Shown here: positions 1 to 10,957 of the stretch, in pieces
How the letters are laid out: every line of letters starts with the position of its first letter
Position numbering within the stretch: the first letter of the stretch is position 1
DNA from: Icerya purchasi
Taxonomy: Eukaryota > Arthropoda > Insecta > Hemiptera > Monophlebidae
Reading direction: 5' to 3'
DNA length: 64,000 nt
NCBI GenBank assembly: GCA_039619475.1
Contig: CM077115.1
Span: 34,113,083 to 34,177,082, forward strand
The notes under the pieces: generated by a model
Database searches by the model: none
Seen by the model: the letters and a program-made list of their open reading frames with translations, nothing else
What the model was told of the DNA's origin: nothing
Translations under genes and position numbers: made by a program

Positions 1-488
1 GAAAAGAAGGGAAGGTTAGAAAGACAAGTAAAAGAAATCCAGATTACACAATGAGGAGGAGTAATAAACCGTGGTTTGTAGAATATTGGTGGATAAGAAT
101 AAAATAAGAAAAGAAGAAGAAGAAGATAACGAAGCTATAGTGAGTGAACTTGATTTTCTTCAGATTCCGGAGTAACCGGAAATCCATAAGAGATCAGTTT
201 GGATTAAATGAGAAAGGAAGAGATTTTGAATCAAGAAACACACATGAAAGTATTATTTGATAGAGTAGTGAGGAAAAGAAGATGCGATAGTCTACAGCAT
301 GCTTTGAGAATCTGACAGGATAAAAATATGAGAAACAGGTAAAGATACGATACAAAGAAGGAGCTGCGCAAGACTCGGCAAGGAAGATAGAACAAAAGGA
401 GGGAAGTTTAAAGGATTCACTGTAATTTAAAGAAGGACAAAAAAGAGCTCCGCCAACTCGATTCGGCCATTTGGGCCATCAGTGTGGT

Positions 489-499
489 TGTAAACTGGT
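489..499. repeat. Left target-site duplication of SINE-1
   Basis: The 11 bases TGTAAACTGGT recur exactly at 772-782 on the other side of the SINE. Removing the SINE and one copy joins the two halves of the I-clade RNase H region in a sensible order, as expected of a target-site duplication. Confidence 0.85.
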
Positions 500-771
500 A
501 ATAGTGAGTCCCATACCCTTGATAGGGCATCGAGGATTGTAAAATTAAGCTTTTCATAATTTACTAAGCCTAATAGACTCGATAAGAATACCGCGGGGCC
601 GGTTCCTTTCTCTCGGCCGTTTTTACTTTCCCAGATTTCTCCGTTACCCAATTATTTCAGATTGGATATATACCTGGGAGCGATTTGGATCTGGAACGAG
701 ACGACGAGTCTCGAACCCGTGTTTTCTGATTTAGTAGTCAAACACCTTAACCGCTAGGCTATCACGCTACC
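500..771 (-). mobile_element. tRNA-derived SINE-1, full length
   Basis: On the minus strand the element starts at about 771 with a tRNA-like head. A Pol III A box (TAGCCTAGCGG) lies at 747-763 and a B box (GGGTTCGAGAC) at 709-719. A non-tRNA body of about 190 bases ends near the sequence complementary to TAATAGTGAGTCCC at 500. Exact 11-base direct repeats flank it. It sits inside the RNase H part of the I-clade LINE, so it is the younger insertion. The two boxes could drive Pol III transcription. No long A tail is visible. The body is not the same as that of the SINE at 25.1 kb, so at least two SINE families are present. Confidence 0.8.
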
Positions 772-782
772 TGTAAACTGGT
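772..782. repeat. Right target-site duplication of SINE-1
   Basis: Exact second copy of TGTAAACTGGT, next to the 5' (tRNA) end of the SINE. Confidence 0.85.
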
Positions 783-1054
783 TGAAAATGCGAGAATTTA
801 AATTCCGAAAAAATTTCAGTCTAACGGCATAGCGAGGAATAGATTTAGAAGGAACGGGGGATGAAGGAAAAATGAAAAATTAAAGGAATAGTATGGAAGC
901 GTTTCGTAAGTGTGCAGATACGTGTATGGAAAAAACTAAACAAGGCGGCCAAACACGAGGGACAGAATTGTTGTTTTATTAGCGCAAAAATGCCGATTAT
1001 GTAACATGTAAAAATACGAAGAAATAAGCAAGAAAAAGCAAAAAATAGGGGCAA

Positions 1055-1066
<12 letters not shown>

Positions 1067-1087
<21 letters not shown>

Positions 1088-1092
1088 AAAAA
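1067..1092. repeat. A(26) tract
   Basis: Uninterrupted run of A. Both sides still align to I-clade copy 2 (minus strand), where the same spot is only a short T run. It is therefore an expanded homopolymer inside the LINE, not a poly(A) tail. Confidence 0.8.
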
Positions 1093-2212
1093 CGGTGACC
1101 TAAGTACGAACGCCAAATGAAAAGAGGAGGAATATGGGTTTCAGTTTACAGCGGTGAAGGGGAATGATTTCCGAGTTCCAATACAAAAATGGAAGCAAGT
1201 ATTTTGGGCATGATCGAGTTTGGATAGCACAGACCTTCGAAACGGTAATAATCCAGAATGGAATCAATACAAGATTTATAAAACAGCAGCAGAATGCAAC
1301 GATTACCTCCCTAATTTATATGTAAAAGGGGTTTAATAAGGTGCTGATCCGTTTAAACGATCATACATATGTATGACTAATTTCTTCAGAATCACCCGCT
1401 GAAACTTTTATCCGACAAGAGATACTCTTGTGAAACAAAAGATGCCTATCGAGGAATTGTTCTCAAACAGTGAAAAGAACGAGCAAAGGAAACCGGATCA
1501 TTATTTAAGGGATTAATTAGGAAACGGTCAAAAGATTAAAAAATGAATATAACAATAGAGGATTCATTAGGGGAGATAGAAACATGAATATTGGATAAAG
1601 CGTTTTCTAAAGTTATGCTCTAGTGGGTGGGGAGTTAATGCGGTCGTCGAAAGAAAAGAAAGGGGAATTTTGCGGCAAAGAAGCAGTTTTAATGAGGTAG
1701 ATGTTAAACAGGGTTAGACTAAGACAAGAGCCCTTCGACAATCCATGGAAAACCAATCTAGTGATCGAATACACTGGAAAAGGCTAATGACATGGAAGGA
1801 AAAGAAGGTAGAAATTAAAAGAGAGTATAAAATCGAATGTAGTGGAAAAGGCAGCAGCGACACCAACACGAACGAGACGATAAGGAACTTTTTATTGATA
1901 AATGATGTAAATACGTTAGATAAAAAAGGAACTGATACAATCGGGAGGGCCGAGCCAGGGCGCAAACTATCCATATTATTGTTGGGTAGCAGATCTATAT
2001 AATTTCGAGTATTAATTTGATTCGCAATTGATATGCAGGTGTGTTCGTAGTATGTACAATGAAACTTCCGTAATTAATTTTTTGAAGCTTTGGCTTGCAT
2101 GATAAAAAAGGGTGTGTACTTTTTGATTTTTTTTTTTTTTTTTAATTTCACGTTACACTATCGAAATTGCGCACGCGATTATTCTAATTTCGACACTAAC
2201 GATTGTCTCGAA

Positions 2213-2225
2213 TTATTTTTTACAG
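2213..2225 (+). promoter_or_regulatory. 3' splice site of the TRPM exon
   Basis: A T-rich tract ends in TTTTTTACAG with AG at 2224-2225, directly before the TRPM-like reading frame in phase 0. A second AG three bases downstream (2228-2229) is an alternative that would shorten the exon by 4 bases. Confidence 0.7.
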
Positions 2226-2308
2226 TTAGCGGCTCGCAGCTGGGTCGAAGCGACGTTTCAGAAGAGAGAATGCGCCAAATTCATTCCAAATCCGAAAGAT
2301 CCTCATCG
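2226..2308 (+). CDS. Trpm: Internal exon of a TRPM-family ion channel (partial)
   Basis: TRPM proteins are cation channels of the TRP superfamily with a large cytoplasmic N-terminal homology region before six membrane segments. This exon encodes 27 codons plus two bases. Within it, SWVEATFQKRECAKFIP followed by NPKDPHR fits the family signature SWIExxFxKRECxKFIPxxKDPHR near the start of the TRPM N-terminal homology region. The exon is flanked by a T-tract/ACAG acceptor and a GTAAGT donor. It starts in phase 0 and ends after two bases of an Arg codon, where TRPM proteins continue into a Cys-rich stretch. It is less AT-rich than its flanks. No other TRPM exon was recognised in the window. The assignment rests on the recalled family motif; the exact paralogue cannot be told, though insects usually have a single Trpm. 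Confidence 0.82.
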
Positions 2309-2314
2309 GTAAGT
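2309..2314 (+). promoter_or_regulatory. 5' splice site of the TRPM exon
   Basis: GTAAGT directly follows CATCG at the end of the exon, a strong insect donor. Confidence 0.75.
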
Positions 2315-2315
2315 G

Positions 2316-5300
2316 TACATTATCTAAAGTAGTAATCAATTTTAAACAAAAAATCAATATATAAATTACTCGTTGGCTCTGACCACTTCGTGCGGCAGAA
2401 TTATTTATTTATTTATTTATTAATTTATTTGATTCGTTCGTCAGCTATGAACATCGAAATTCTTTGCGCAATTTTACTTTTTTCTTCTACACATGTCATC
2501 TTATTTTTAATCTAATTCTTTCTGCGCATATTTCTTCTTTTTTTTTTTTTTTTTTTATCGTAATCATTTTTTTAAAGCGTTGTTGCGATTTTCGTATTTC
2601 CTTCTTCGACGATAAAATTAAATTTCAAAAAGAATAATAAAAATAAATAAGCAGATAAAAAGCGAAAAGAAAAAAGAGAAAAAAAGAGGATCATAATACC
2701 CCCCCCCCCCCCCCCACCGTATTCGTGTTACAAACTAAATGTAACACTAGCGGCAAAACGAAGACATTGTTCAATTATCGCTAAATTTTAAAATTAGTTT
2801 TTTTTCCCCTTGGGCACGTTAACACAAAGGACATTTACCCAACGCAAAGGACTAACAGAATGATAAAATGTAGGAATTTGTAGGTTATATCAGGAAGCGG
2901 TTAGAAATAGAAGAAATCAAAATTCAGTTCATCGTGTACCCCTTATGAAACCCGGCTTATACTCGATTTTCCCGATGAAGCCCTGTTTCGGAAAATGCAA
3001 TATAAGTTTTTCGTCCACGGCTGTCGATAACAACGATGACAAGAAACGTGAAAACTAACTGCGAAATATTTTTTTTATTTTATTCTTTGATTCCGTTTCA
3101 ACATTTATTTTCCACTCTGAAAAGAAATTTAATTACTAAACGTTTATAATGAGACGTTAAATTAGAAATACACTTTCGACGGAACAAATAATAAATCGTG
3201 TTTACGCTCTATAACTCTTTAAAAGTGTAATATTTTTTTGTAATATTCACTTTTTTCTGCTTCAAAAATATGGTAAATTACGAAATGATGAAATAATAAT
3301 AAGTTAAAAAGTTCAAAAAATTAATTCAAAATAAAATATCATGTCCCAGAATATTGAGGTTCATACTTCCTTTCTTCTCTTTATTTTCTTTTTACAGCCT
3401 TTTTATATACGCATTGTCGATACTCATTTAATCTTCAAAATTGCGACGTTCTAGCATTCGCTGTGGAATGACAATTTAGAAAGATATAATAAACTGTTTG
3501 GTGTGTTGCACCACCCGGAACGTGCGATTTAGATGCAGCACGCGTTATGTTTTATTTACTCCAGATCTGACGCCGGCTACCTAAATTATTATCAACACCT
3601 GTTCGAAAAGCATAACGCAAAATCCACGTCTTTCGCGCAATATCGTAGTATGCTCGCGAACCGAGTTATGCAAACATGAAAAATTAATTCACATCGCGGT
3701 TCAATAATAATCGTCTGAAAGTGTTTGTTTGTTCCCATCGATTTGGTGGTAGCATTTAATGTTAAATTCCACTCGCGCGTTATTGACAAACGAACGCCCT
3801 CGTATTTGTTCATCTCTTGAAAAGTTACTTAATTTGTCTTTCATGTAATGAGGTTATAGGGCCAGTGTGGGGCCTAATGTAACCCGACTTTAATTTTTAA
3901 AGTCCCGTTGTACGATTCCGCTCTAAGAGACACGTGATTAATATTACGCAACAAAGTGTATTAGAACGCAAAAGCAAAAAACTATGCATTTATTTATAGA
4001 GAACTTTTTTTTATAATATTCAAACCCCTATGATGTTGCAACCGTGATTTGAAAACCGTTACATACTACACATAGAAGATAATTTCTTGAATTTTCATTA
4101 TTAATCGCTTTTATAATTATGTTGTAAATATAATTTTTCTCTCAATAATGTGGCGTAATATCCGAGCTGGGACAAAGTCTTCAAATTAAAGTTGAACTAT
4201 AGAACTTTATTTTTATACTGATTACAATAGAGTAATGTAGTATAGAATATATGGTACAATATTTTCATAGTTGTGCTTTCGGATGCAATTAATATAATGA
4301 TGTAATACAAGTATGGTACATTATACATTTTATGACGAATTAGTAGAACACTGAAATTCAAACTTCCACAGTTACAGCAAAGCCCGCTAAATGTTAATTG
4401 TTAATAAGACACCGGCGTACAGCTAACACATTTGTTGGCACAATCTACTGGCGCGGATATGGAAAGAAGCAAAAAAAGGTGGTACAATCGTGTCGCGTTG
4501 TAAATGGTCCCTTTTAGCATTGCGATTCAGATCTAGCGTTGAAACACGCCGCTTATTAATTAATAATGTTCCATTAAACGGAATGTATTTTATTCGAATA
4601 TTGCAGAAATTCAAACTGCAGGGAAATTTTTCGAGAATGCTGCACACGCGAGTTTAACTACTTTCTATGTGCCAGAAGTATTATTCGCATACAAATCTTA
4701 AACTATTGTCGTTCTTTTAGTGACTGTATTTAAAGTTTATACTCTGAGTAATTATTATATTAGTAATACACGTCCAACGGAAAGGAAAATTGAAAGAAAT
4801 AAATTTTCAATCGGAAATTTATAAAAATAAAGAAATAAGAAAAAAAACAATCAGGTGTTAATTGGCAACGAAGCCGCAGACAATAGCTGGTAGTAAATGA
4901 AGTCGTTATAAACATCGTCTGTATTAATCTCAACTACTGCCGAATTTATTCCAGTTTTTACCGGAGGACAGACCCCGCCGAGGAATAATTTAGAACGAAA
5001 TTTGTATAAGTTTTTGCCCCTGAACCAAGCAAAATCAATATTTTTGTCTAATAGGCGGGAAAAATAAAGTACTATAATAACTTCGATAAAATAAAACGTA
5101 TATTACAGGTAAATATGAATTCAAAATAAAATAAAAAATAATTTAGAAGGACAAACTGAACAGAAGAATCGGACAAAAATTCTAAGAAAACCGAAAACAG
5201 ACCGACCAAATAACGAAATGCGAAAATGTGATCTGATTAGTGTGGAACATGCTAGAAACGGAACTTCCCATTTTTTTTTTTTTTTTGTTTCTTTTTGTAT

Positions 5301-6004
5301 GACCAGATTCACCTCGTGAATTAATTGAATTTATAAACAGAAACTACGTGCTAAGATGAAAGCATCTTTGTTTTTTTGTTTTTTTTTTTTTATTTTCGTG
5401 GATCACCTGGGAGACATGATGTAAAAGTTTTTCCGATAGTTAAGTTTAATGCGATAGTTGTTCCCCTCTTTCTTACGTGTATAACTCTTAACTCAACGCG
5501 CAAATGTTAATTGGTTTAATTAAACGCTTATTGTAAAACTAATAATTGTTTATTTATTATATCTCGGTAAAGTGGTTCCAGGTTACACACCGGTAAAACG
5601 AGCAAATAGATTTATAGTACATTAGAATTTATTTCGAACTATTTTCTTTCAATTATTACAGAGAACAATTTTTAAGATATATCTGATTACGAATGACAAA
5701 AAACCGAAACAAATAAATTACGTGCGAACTATAAAAAACGAAGCAAATAAAAATTGTGTAAACTGTTAGCCCTTTACTGCGCTGATTATTTACACGTTCA
5801 AAAACTTTTTGAAAACGCCGCGTGTAAAATACACAAATAAACTTCCATAAAATTTTGTCACGGATGATCGTGTAGTATACTTATCCCCCGTCGAATATAA
5901 CGGTACGGCAGATAATTTAAAAAATCTTTAACGTTAATAATTTTCTCATAATATTTTCTGTGTATCTGTAATTATAACATTTGATAACTTACAAGCTATA
6001 CATC
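2316..6004. other. AT-rich non-coding stretch
   Basis: No gene recognised. Short stop-free runs at 3592-3813, 4423-4647 and 5121-5312 (minus) resemble no family and lack coding composition. The stretch holds T-runs (2530-2555, 5270-5286, 5377-5391) and a C(17) run at 2699-2715. Confidence 0.6.
2699..2715. repeat. C(17) homopolymer
   Basis: Seventeen consecutive C in strongly AT-rich DNA. It may be polymorphic or misassembled. Confidence 0.85.
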
Positions 6005-6394
6005 TAATGAATTAATACGGTAACTATATTAAATTAATACAGTAACTATAATGAATTAATATGGTAACTATAATGGATTAATACAGTAACTATAATGAAT
6101 TAATACACAGTAACTATAATGAATTAATACGGTAACTATAATGAATTAATACGGTAACTATAATGAATTAATACAGTAACTATAATGAATTAATACGGTA
6201 ACGATAATGAATTAATACAGTAACTATAATGAATTAATACGGTAACTATAATAAATTAATACAGTAACTATAATGAATTAATATGGTAACTATAATGGAT
6301 TAATACAGTAACTATAATGAATTAATACAGTAACTATAATGAATTAATACAGTAACTATAATGAATTAATACGGTAACTATAATGAATTAATAC
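6005..6394. repeat. 22-bp minisatellite, about 17 copies
   Basis: Tandem array of GAATTAATACGGTAACTATA plus AT, with 17 recognisable cores. Variants alternate CGG, CAG or TGG before TAAC, and one unit carries two extra bases (ACACAG near 6105). The order of variants in units 1-4 recurs in units 11-14, so blocks of several units were duplicated together. Confidence 0.92.
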
Positions 6395-7154
6395 TTCTAG
6401 ATTATTAGTAATTGACGCAAATAACTAAAACTTTGTCAGTATTAATCAGTGTAAACGTACATATGTAGTTTTGGACATTTTTAGTTCACTTCACTATGCA
6501 AGGAACTTTTATTTCTGCGAAACCTACGGCATTATGAAATAATCAATATAATTAATGTAAGTGCGCATAGAGAATCTTACACTGTAGAAAATATGCTCTA
6601 GACGCATTGCAGTAGTTTGTTTTTTTGTTAGTTCGAGAGATGGTTAAATGTAATTTTAACTAGTTCAATAAATTAAGTAGCTAGCTGTTTTTCTAATGTC
6701 TGATCATTTTTGTAACCGGCGAATCGATTAACTTTGATGAGACGATAAAATTGTTCCGTCAACATACTAAACTAATTGAAACTTTCGAAATAATAAAACG
6801 CAGAAGCAGCCCGCATTATAACTCTCTGGTATAATTTTCATTCTATTTACAATGCGTGCTAGAGAAGAATATATTATTATACATCTCGTAAGTGTATGCA
6901 TTATACCGGATGTAAAATATTTATTACTTCGGAGGGCAGGATATTAAAAAACAAGGCTGATAACACCGGTGATGAAAAATTAACTAATTTTATTATTATT
7001 TTTTTTTCAGTACGAAGATAAAAATTAATTACACCAAATACCCGCCTTTTACTCTCTTTTAGAAAAAATAGTGAATGTTAGAAAACACAGTTCATTATGC
7101 TTCCTGTTAGGCAGTTTAAAAGCTATGAACCCTTTTAACGAAGAAAGTGATTTT

Positions 7155-7190
<36 letters not shown>

Positions 7191-7984
7191 TTTTTGGGAT
7201 CACCAACCGAGTACCACCCAGCATCAGCTTATTTACTGAAAGGGAAGGAGAAACGAATTACAACTGAATACTACTAGAGATAGAAGAAATGAAAGATGCT
7301 ATAATAGGAATGATCGCCGGGGGTGGAAGTGAAAGAATAAACAAAGCATTATTATAGAGTAGGCAAGCCAAGATTCAGGAGTTGTCTATAAAAGTGGGAG
7401 TCTTCTATACGCGAAGAAAATGTGATTTTTATTGCCGAGTAAATCTGAATTATCGGGACGGGTAGAACAACAAAAAGGAGATGAAGACATAAAAAACTAA
7501 AAGGAAAATATGTCATGTCGGACAAACCTTACAGCGACATTTTTATACTTTTTTTTTTTTTGAAGGAAAAGTTGAAAAAGTATCATTCGTCGGTAAGGCT
7601 CAGTGTGGTAGGACTCTATAGGTGAGTCTAGGAATCTAAATTGATTGGAAAATATGGTTTTAATGTAACAATACGACTAGAATAAAATTGCAGTTAGTGA
7701 AAACAATTATTCATTGACAGACATATATACATTCTCAATAAATGAATATGTATGTAAAGGTGGAATTTAAGTAAAAAAATTTGGGATCATTTTTGATAAA
7801 TTCTTTTTGAATATTAAACAAACAGGAACTATGTTAGTGGCAGTAGCTTATTTATAAGAATTCCGACATAGATAGGGGCACTGCCTTTGACATCACAACC
7901 TAAAAGTGTGCAATGGATGCAGAAACTAACCTCATTTCCAGTGTAGGAGCTCAGAAACCCACTAAATTTTTTTAACATTTAACC
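6395..7984. other. AT-rich non-coding stretch with a TTTC microsatellite
   Basis: Nothing gene-like recognised. The only clear structure is the TTTC repeat at 7151-7196. The frame open across 7071-7277 runs through that repeat and is not considered coding. Confidence 0.6.
7151..7196. repeat. (TTTC)n microsatellite
   Basis: About nine tandem TTTC units ending in a T run. Confidence 0.9.
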
Positions 7985-8220
7985 CAAACTTTCTTCCAAT
8001 TACCAAAAATTTACCTTAATCCAAATCCCCCCCCCACCCACTCTTCAATTCCAATAATCTGACCATATTTTCAAAATCTGGTCCAGGAGTCCAAAATTCA
8101 TGCCAATCTAAAACTCCTTATACGTCCTTCAGTCCTAATAGTCAGACTGAATTTTCAAAATATGGTCAAAATTCTGGTTCAGAAGCCCAAAATTCACCCC
8201 AATCCAAAGCCTCTTATGCT
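7985..8220. repeat. Diverged tandem repeat, unit about 90 bp
   Basis: The landmark CCAAAAATTTACCTTAATCC at 8003 recurs as CCAAAATTCATGCCAATC at 8091 and CCAAAATTCACCCCAATCC at 8187, spaced 88 and 96 bases. Between them, TTTTCAAAATCTGGTC and TTTTCAAAATATGGTC also repeat. There are two to three old, diverged copies. Confidence 0.7.
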
Positions 8221-8239
8221 ATTCCTAAATCGTACTGCT

Positions 8240-8445
8240 TGATGTTTAGCATTATGATCGCCTATTTTTTGTTGTGTAGATATGGAGAGTGTTCATGACA
8301 ATTGTTATATACAATACAATGTGAGCATACATGCAAGACTACACTTGGAACTTATTGTAAATGATTTATCGATATAAAGCAATGTAGCTCCAAGTGTATC
8401 TGCCTATATACTAACTAGTGCGCATATGACGGTGTACATAAAACA
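8240..8445 (-). mobile_element. SINE-2-like body without tRNA head
   Basis: Segments match the body of the full-length SINE at 25140-25499 in the same order. GACTACACTTGGAACTTATT corresponds to GACTACATTCGGAACTGATT, and ACTAACTAGTGCGCATATGA to ACTGACCTAGCGCGCATATGA. No A or B box follows toward 8560, so the copy is truncated or the body is shared with a longer element. Orientation is inferred from the 25-kb copy. Confidence 0.55.
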
Positions 8446-9173
8446 CTCAAAGTAAGAATGAATAAAACTGGAAGAACTGTTCTCCTTGTACCTTTATCAG
8501 TTGGACTAACTGCTCTTGGAGAAATTGGGACATCTGTTTCGACCATAATAATATAATGGTAAAGCGAGCAATAAACAGTTTTTTCAATGTTAATTCTATA
8601 CATAGTAATAAAGCGTTTAACAAATTTTGATTTTTTTTTATTTGATACAAAAAAAAAAAAAAAAATACAAATTCCGAATTTTAAAGGAATTTTTGATCGA
8701 GATAAATTGCCTACCAAACTTAAGAAAATTGAATGTGCAACTGTTAAAATGTATTTGTAAAAAAGTCCGGGAACTCATATTGAATTGCTTATGGAAAATA
8801 GAGAAAATGTATTTAATATTTCGATAGTTTTGGGAATCTTCCTCTCTTGAGAGAATTAATCAAATATTTTTGTAAATTTAATCTAAAGATTGACATTTAA
8901 TACAACAGTCACGTATATCAACATTATAATTCATTTAGTTGCGGAGAATTATATTTATGTTTCCTAACAGATATGTTAACTGCTTCATATGAGTTCAACA
9001 ACGCCATTAATTATATATAAGCACTCCTGAATGAACATTTTTTTGAGTATTGTATCTATTATTATTTATTATTGTCATTATTTTTCTAATTGTAAAGAAA
9101 CCCGATATTGATATGTCATAACTATTTTAGTCAATAGGTAAAAAAGGTAATTTGACTGGAAATGTACATTCTC

Positions 9174-9174
<1 letters not shown>
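8446..9174. other. AT-rich non-coding stretch
   Basis: No supported gene. A minus-strand frame at 8415-8717 overlaps the SINE-like body and has a Gln-rich shadow, but nothing identifies a protein. Confidence 0.5.

Positions 9175-9240
<66 letters not shown>
9175..9240. repeat. (ATT)22 microsatellite
   Basis: Uninterrupted ATT units directly upstream of the long LINE. The LINE 3' end is also TAA/ATT-rich, so the tract may mark a preferred insertion site or a tail from an earlier insertion. Confidence 0.92.
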
Positions 9241-9241
<1 letters not shown>

Positions 9242-9499
9242 GTTATTGTTATTGTGAGCGGTTGTGTTTTGTGTTACTCTTGGTTTGGTACGAAGTTATT
9301 ACATGCATGGCGGTTTTTAATTAATTAAATCAAGTTTTAACGAATTTATTTCTGTTAATTCTTTTAAGAGTTTTTACTAAATCTTAATTGTTAAAACGGT
9401 TTGCAAGTTATAACGTTTTAAAATTGTATCAATATCGCCGCGTTCAATTTAGTCATTTCACATTTAGTTCATCTTATTTAGTTCATTTACTCTGTTAAC

Positions 9500-10417
9500 A
9501 TGATTAAATGTAAAAAGTGTAATAAAGCTATTCTTGCCGGCGAAGATTATGCAGCTTGCTCGACCTGTTTAGGACAATTACACTTTCCCTGCAGTGGAAT
9601 GCAAGCTGGAACCTGGCTGCAAATGGGCAATTCAAAAAGGGCAACCTGGAAATGTGTTTCTTGCCGTGGAGATACACGAAAAAAGGCTCCAGATTCACAA
9701 AATATAAGTTTGGTAGCCACGGGGATGGATTCTACTGAGTTGCTTACAAGTACAGTAAAAAATGAAATTAGCACTTTGCGCGAGCTGATGATGTCGCTTT
9801 TCGATGAAATGCGAGCATCAATCGCTAGCGTTACTACTAAACTAAACAGTAGCCTAGACTTAATTTCTAAACTTCAGGAAGAAAACTCGAATTTAAGACA
9901 GCAAAACATAAATTTAAACACCCGATTGTGTAATATTAAACAATACACAAGACGGAATAATGTTATATTAAATAATATTCCGACTACTCCAAACGAGAAT
10001 GTTTACGATATTGTCAGTAAAGTGGGAGAAGCAGTTGGAGTTCCAGTCACTGGAAATGATATAGACGTATGCCACCGTCTTAGAAAAACAGATCACCAAC
10101 AACATCCAGCCGTTGTAGTTAAATTTTGTAGACGTGCTTTAAAATCTGAACTACTAAAAAAGTTCCGTTCCACTAAGCCTACACTGGCAACTATAGGTTT
10201 CTCGGGTAAAATCGCGGAGCGCCGTTTCTACGTCAATGAACATTTGACTCCCGAAAACTCAAATTTATTCCAAGCTGCTCGTGGTCTACATGGAAAAGGC
10301 TGGAAGTTCGTTTGGATCCGCGAGGGAAAGATTCTTGCCCGGAAGGACGAGGGTACTCCTATTATCCGGATCCACTCCACTGAACAAATTTCAGGACTTA
10401 AAATATCCTCTGTTTGA
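9500..10417 (+). CDS. LINE ORF1 protein: PHD-type zinc finger, coiled coil and FP25K-like domain
   Basis: Intact 305-codon ORF from ATG at 9500. Residues 4-55 form a C4HC3 PHD-like zinc finger: C4-C7, C20-C23, H28-C31, C52-C55. Residues about 85-145 are a likely coiled coil (LISKLQEENSNLRQQNINLN). Residues about 145-300 resemble the RRM-like/baculovirus FP 25K-type domain of LINE ORF1 proteins (YTRRNNVILNNIP...DIDVCHRLR...VVVKFCRRALKSELLKKFR). By analogy with other ORF1p it would bind element RNA and form the RNP with ORF2p. Its stop is UGA in the context UGA-CUA, with no in-frame stop for the next 179 codons. The finger type is known from ORF1 of several CR1-like families. Confidence 0.88.
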   Translation: MIKCKKCNKAILAGEDYAACSTCLGQLHFPCSGMQAGTWLQMGNSKRATWKCVSCRGDTRKKAPDSQNISLVATGMDSTELLTSTVKNEISTLRELMMSLFDEMRASIASVTTKLNSSLDLISKLQEENSNLRQQNINLNTRLCNIKQYTRRNNVILNNIPTTPNENVYDIVSKVGEAVGVPVTGNDIDVCHRLRKTDHQQHPAVVVKFCRRALKSELLKKFRSTKPTLATIGFSGKIAERRFYVNEHLTPENSNLFQAARGLHGKGWKFVWIREGKILARKDEGTPIIRIHSTEQISGLKISSV

Positions 10418-10957
10418 CTATGGTCAAATTTCTATGATGGTAAGTGGTTGATTTCTTCTAATTATTTCTTGTTTTACTTTCTACTAGAAAGTGTATATTG
10501 GTTTTATACATATATTTCGGGGAAGATAACTTTTATTTTTATTATATTACTGTTACACTTAACCAATAACTTTAATAGTTCTTACTTAAGATATATTACT
10601 ATTATTGCTATTACTATTTTAGAATACTTAATTCATGTTAAATTTAACTGTAATAAAAGAGTTTTCACTGTTTACTTCACGGTAACTAAGATAGCTCTTA
10701 CTTTATCGCTATTTTTAATATTATACTTTAATATAGTTTCCACTAATTTACACCTTATTATTGTTAGAAACATTTTGTTTTTTCATTATACTTTGTTTTT
10801 AACATTAATCATAGAAAAAATAACAATACGTATAAAATTCGTTTTACTTTGCCTTTTTAGTTCATTTTCTAGTAAACTGTACATACATCCCAATTTTGTT
10901 GCAAATATTGCCTACATATATTCTAATTTCAAATTGTCTTTCTGTTCAATTTTATAA
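10418..10957 (+). other. In-frame open extension after the ORF1 stop
   Basis: The frame of ORF1 stays open for 179 codons past its UGA (10415-10417), to a TAA at 10955-10957. No ATG codon is present at its start, so it would need stop readthrough or a non-AUG start. The predicted peptide is very hydrophobic (Phe, Leu, Ile, Tyr), as expected when a T-rich sense strand is translated, and shows no known domain. The region could equally be intron or AT-rich spacer. Confidence 0.35.

Larger units (their letters stand above)
1..1990 (-). mobile_element. I-clade LINE copy 1 (RT to RNase H), decayed and SINE-interrupted
   Basis: Read on the minus strand, this is the 3' half of the ORF2 of an RNase H-bearing I-clade LINE. 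Pieces appear in order: the RT block FHGLSKGS...LTLFNIY near 1690-1760 (matching FHGLPQGSRLSPTLFNIY in copy 2 at 22.9 kb), the post-RT linker at about 1090-1640, a block like SPYIYSYDKLPYFSS near 890-960, the RNase H start TDGPNGRIELAELFF at 430-490, and the RNase H segment LLWISGYSGI near 150-200. The last matches WVPSHSGIEGN in copy 3. Frames shift repeatedly and stops are common, so it is a dead copy. It runs off the left window edge. The upstream end is set at about 1990, where similarity to copy 2 stops. Clade assignment rests on RT plus downstream RNase H; a related RNase H clade is possible. Confidence 0.75.

Noticed and set aside
690..771. Functional tRNA gene
   Set aside because: A and B boxes are present, but the acceptor and T arms do not pair properly and target-site duplications show it is a SINE head.
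8415..8717. 100-codon minus-strand frame and a Gln-rich shadow (QFLQEQLVQLIKVQGEQFFQ) reminiscent of gag-like N termini
   Set aside because: It overlaps a SINE-like body and a poly(A)-like run, and no capsid or zinc-knuckle motif follows.
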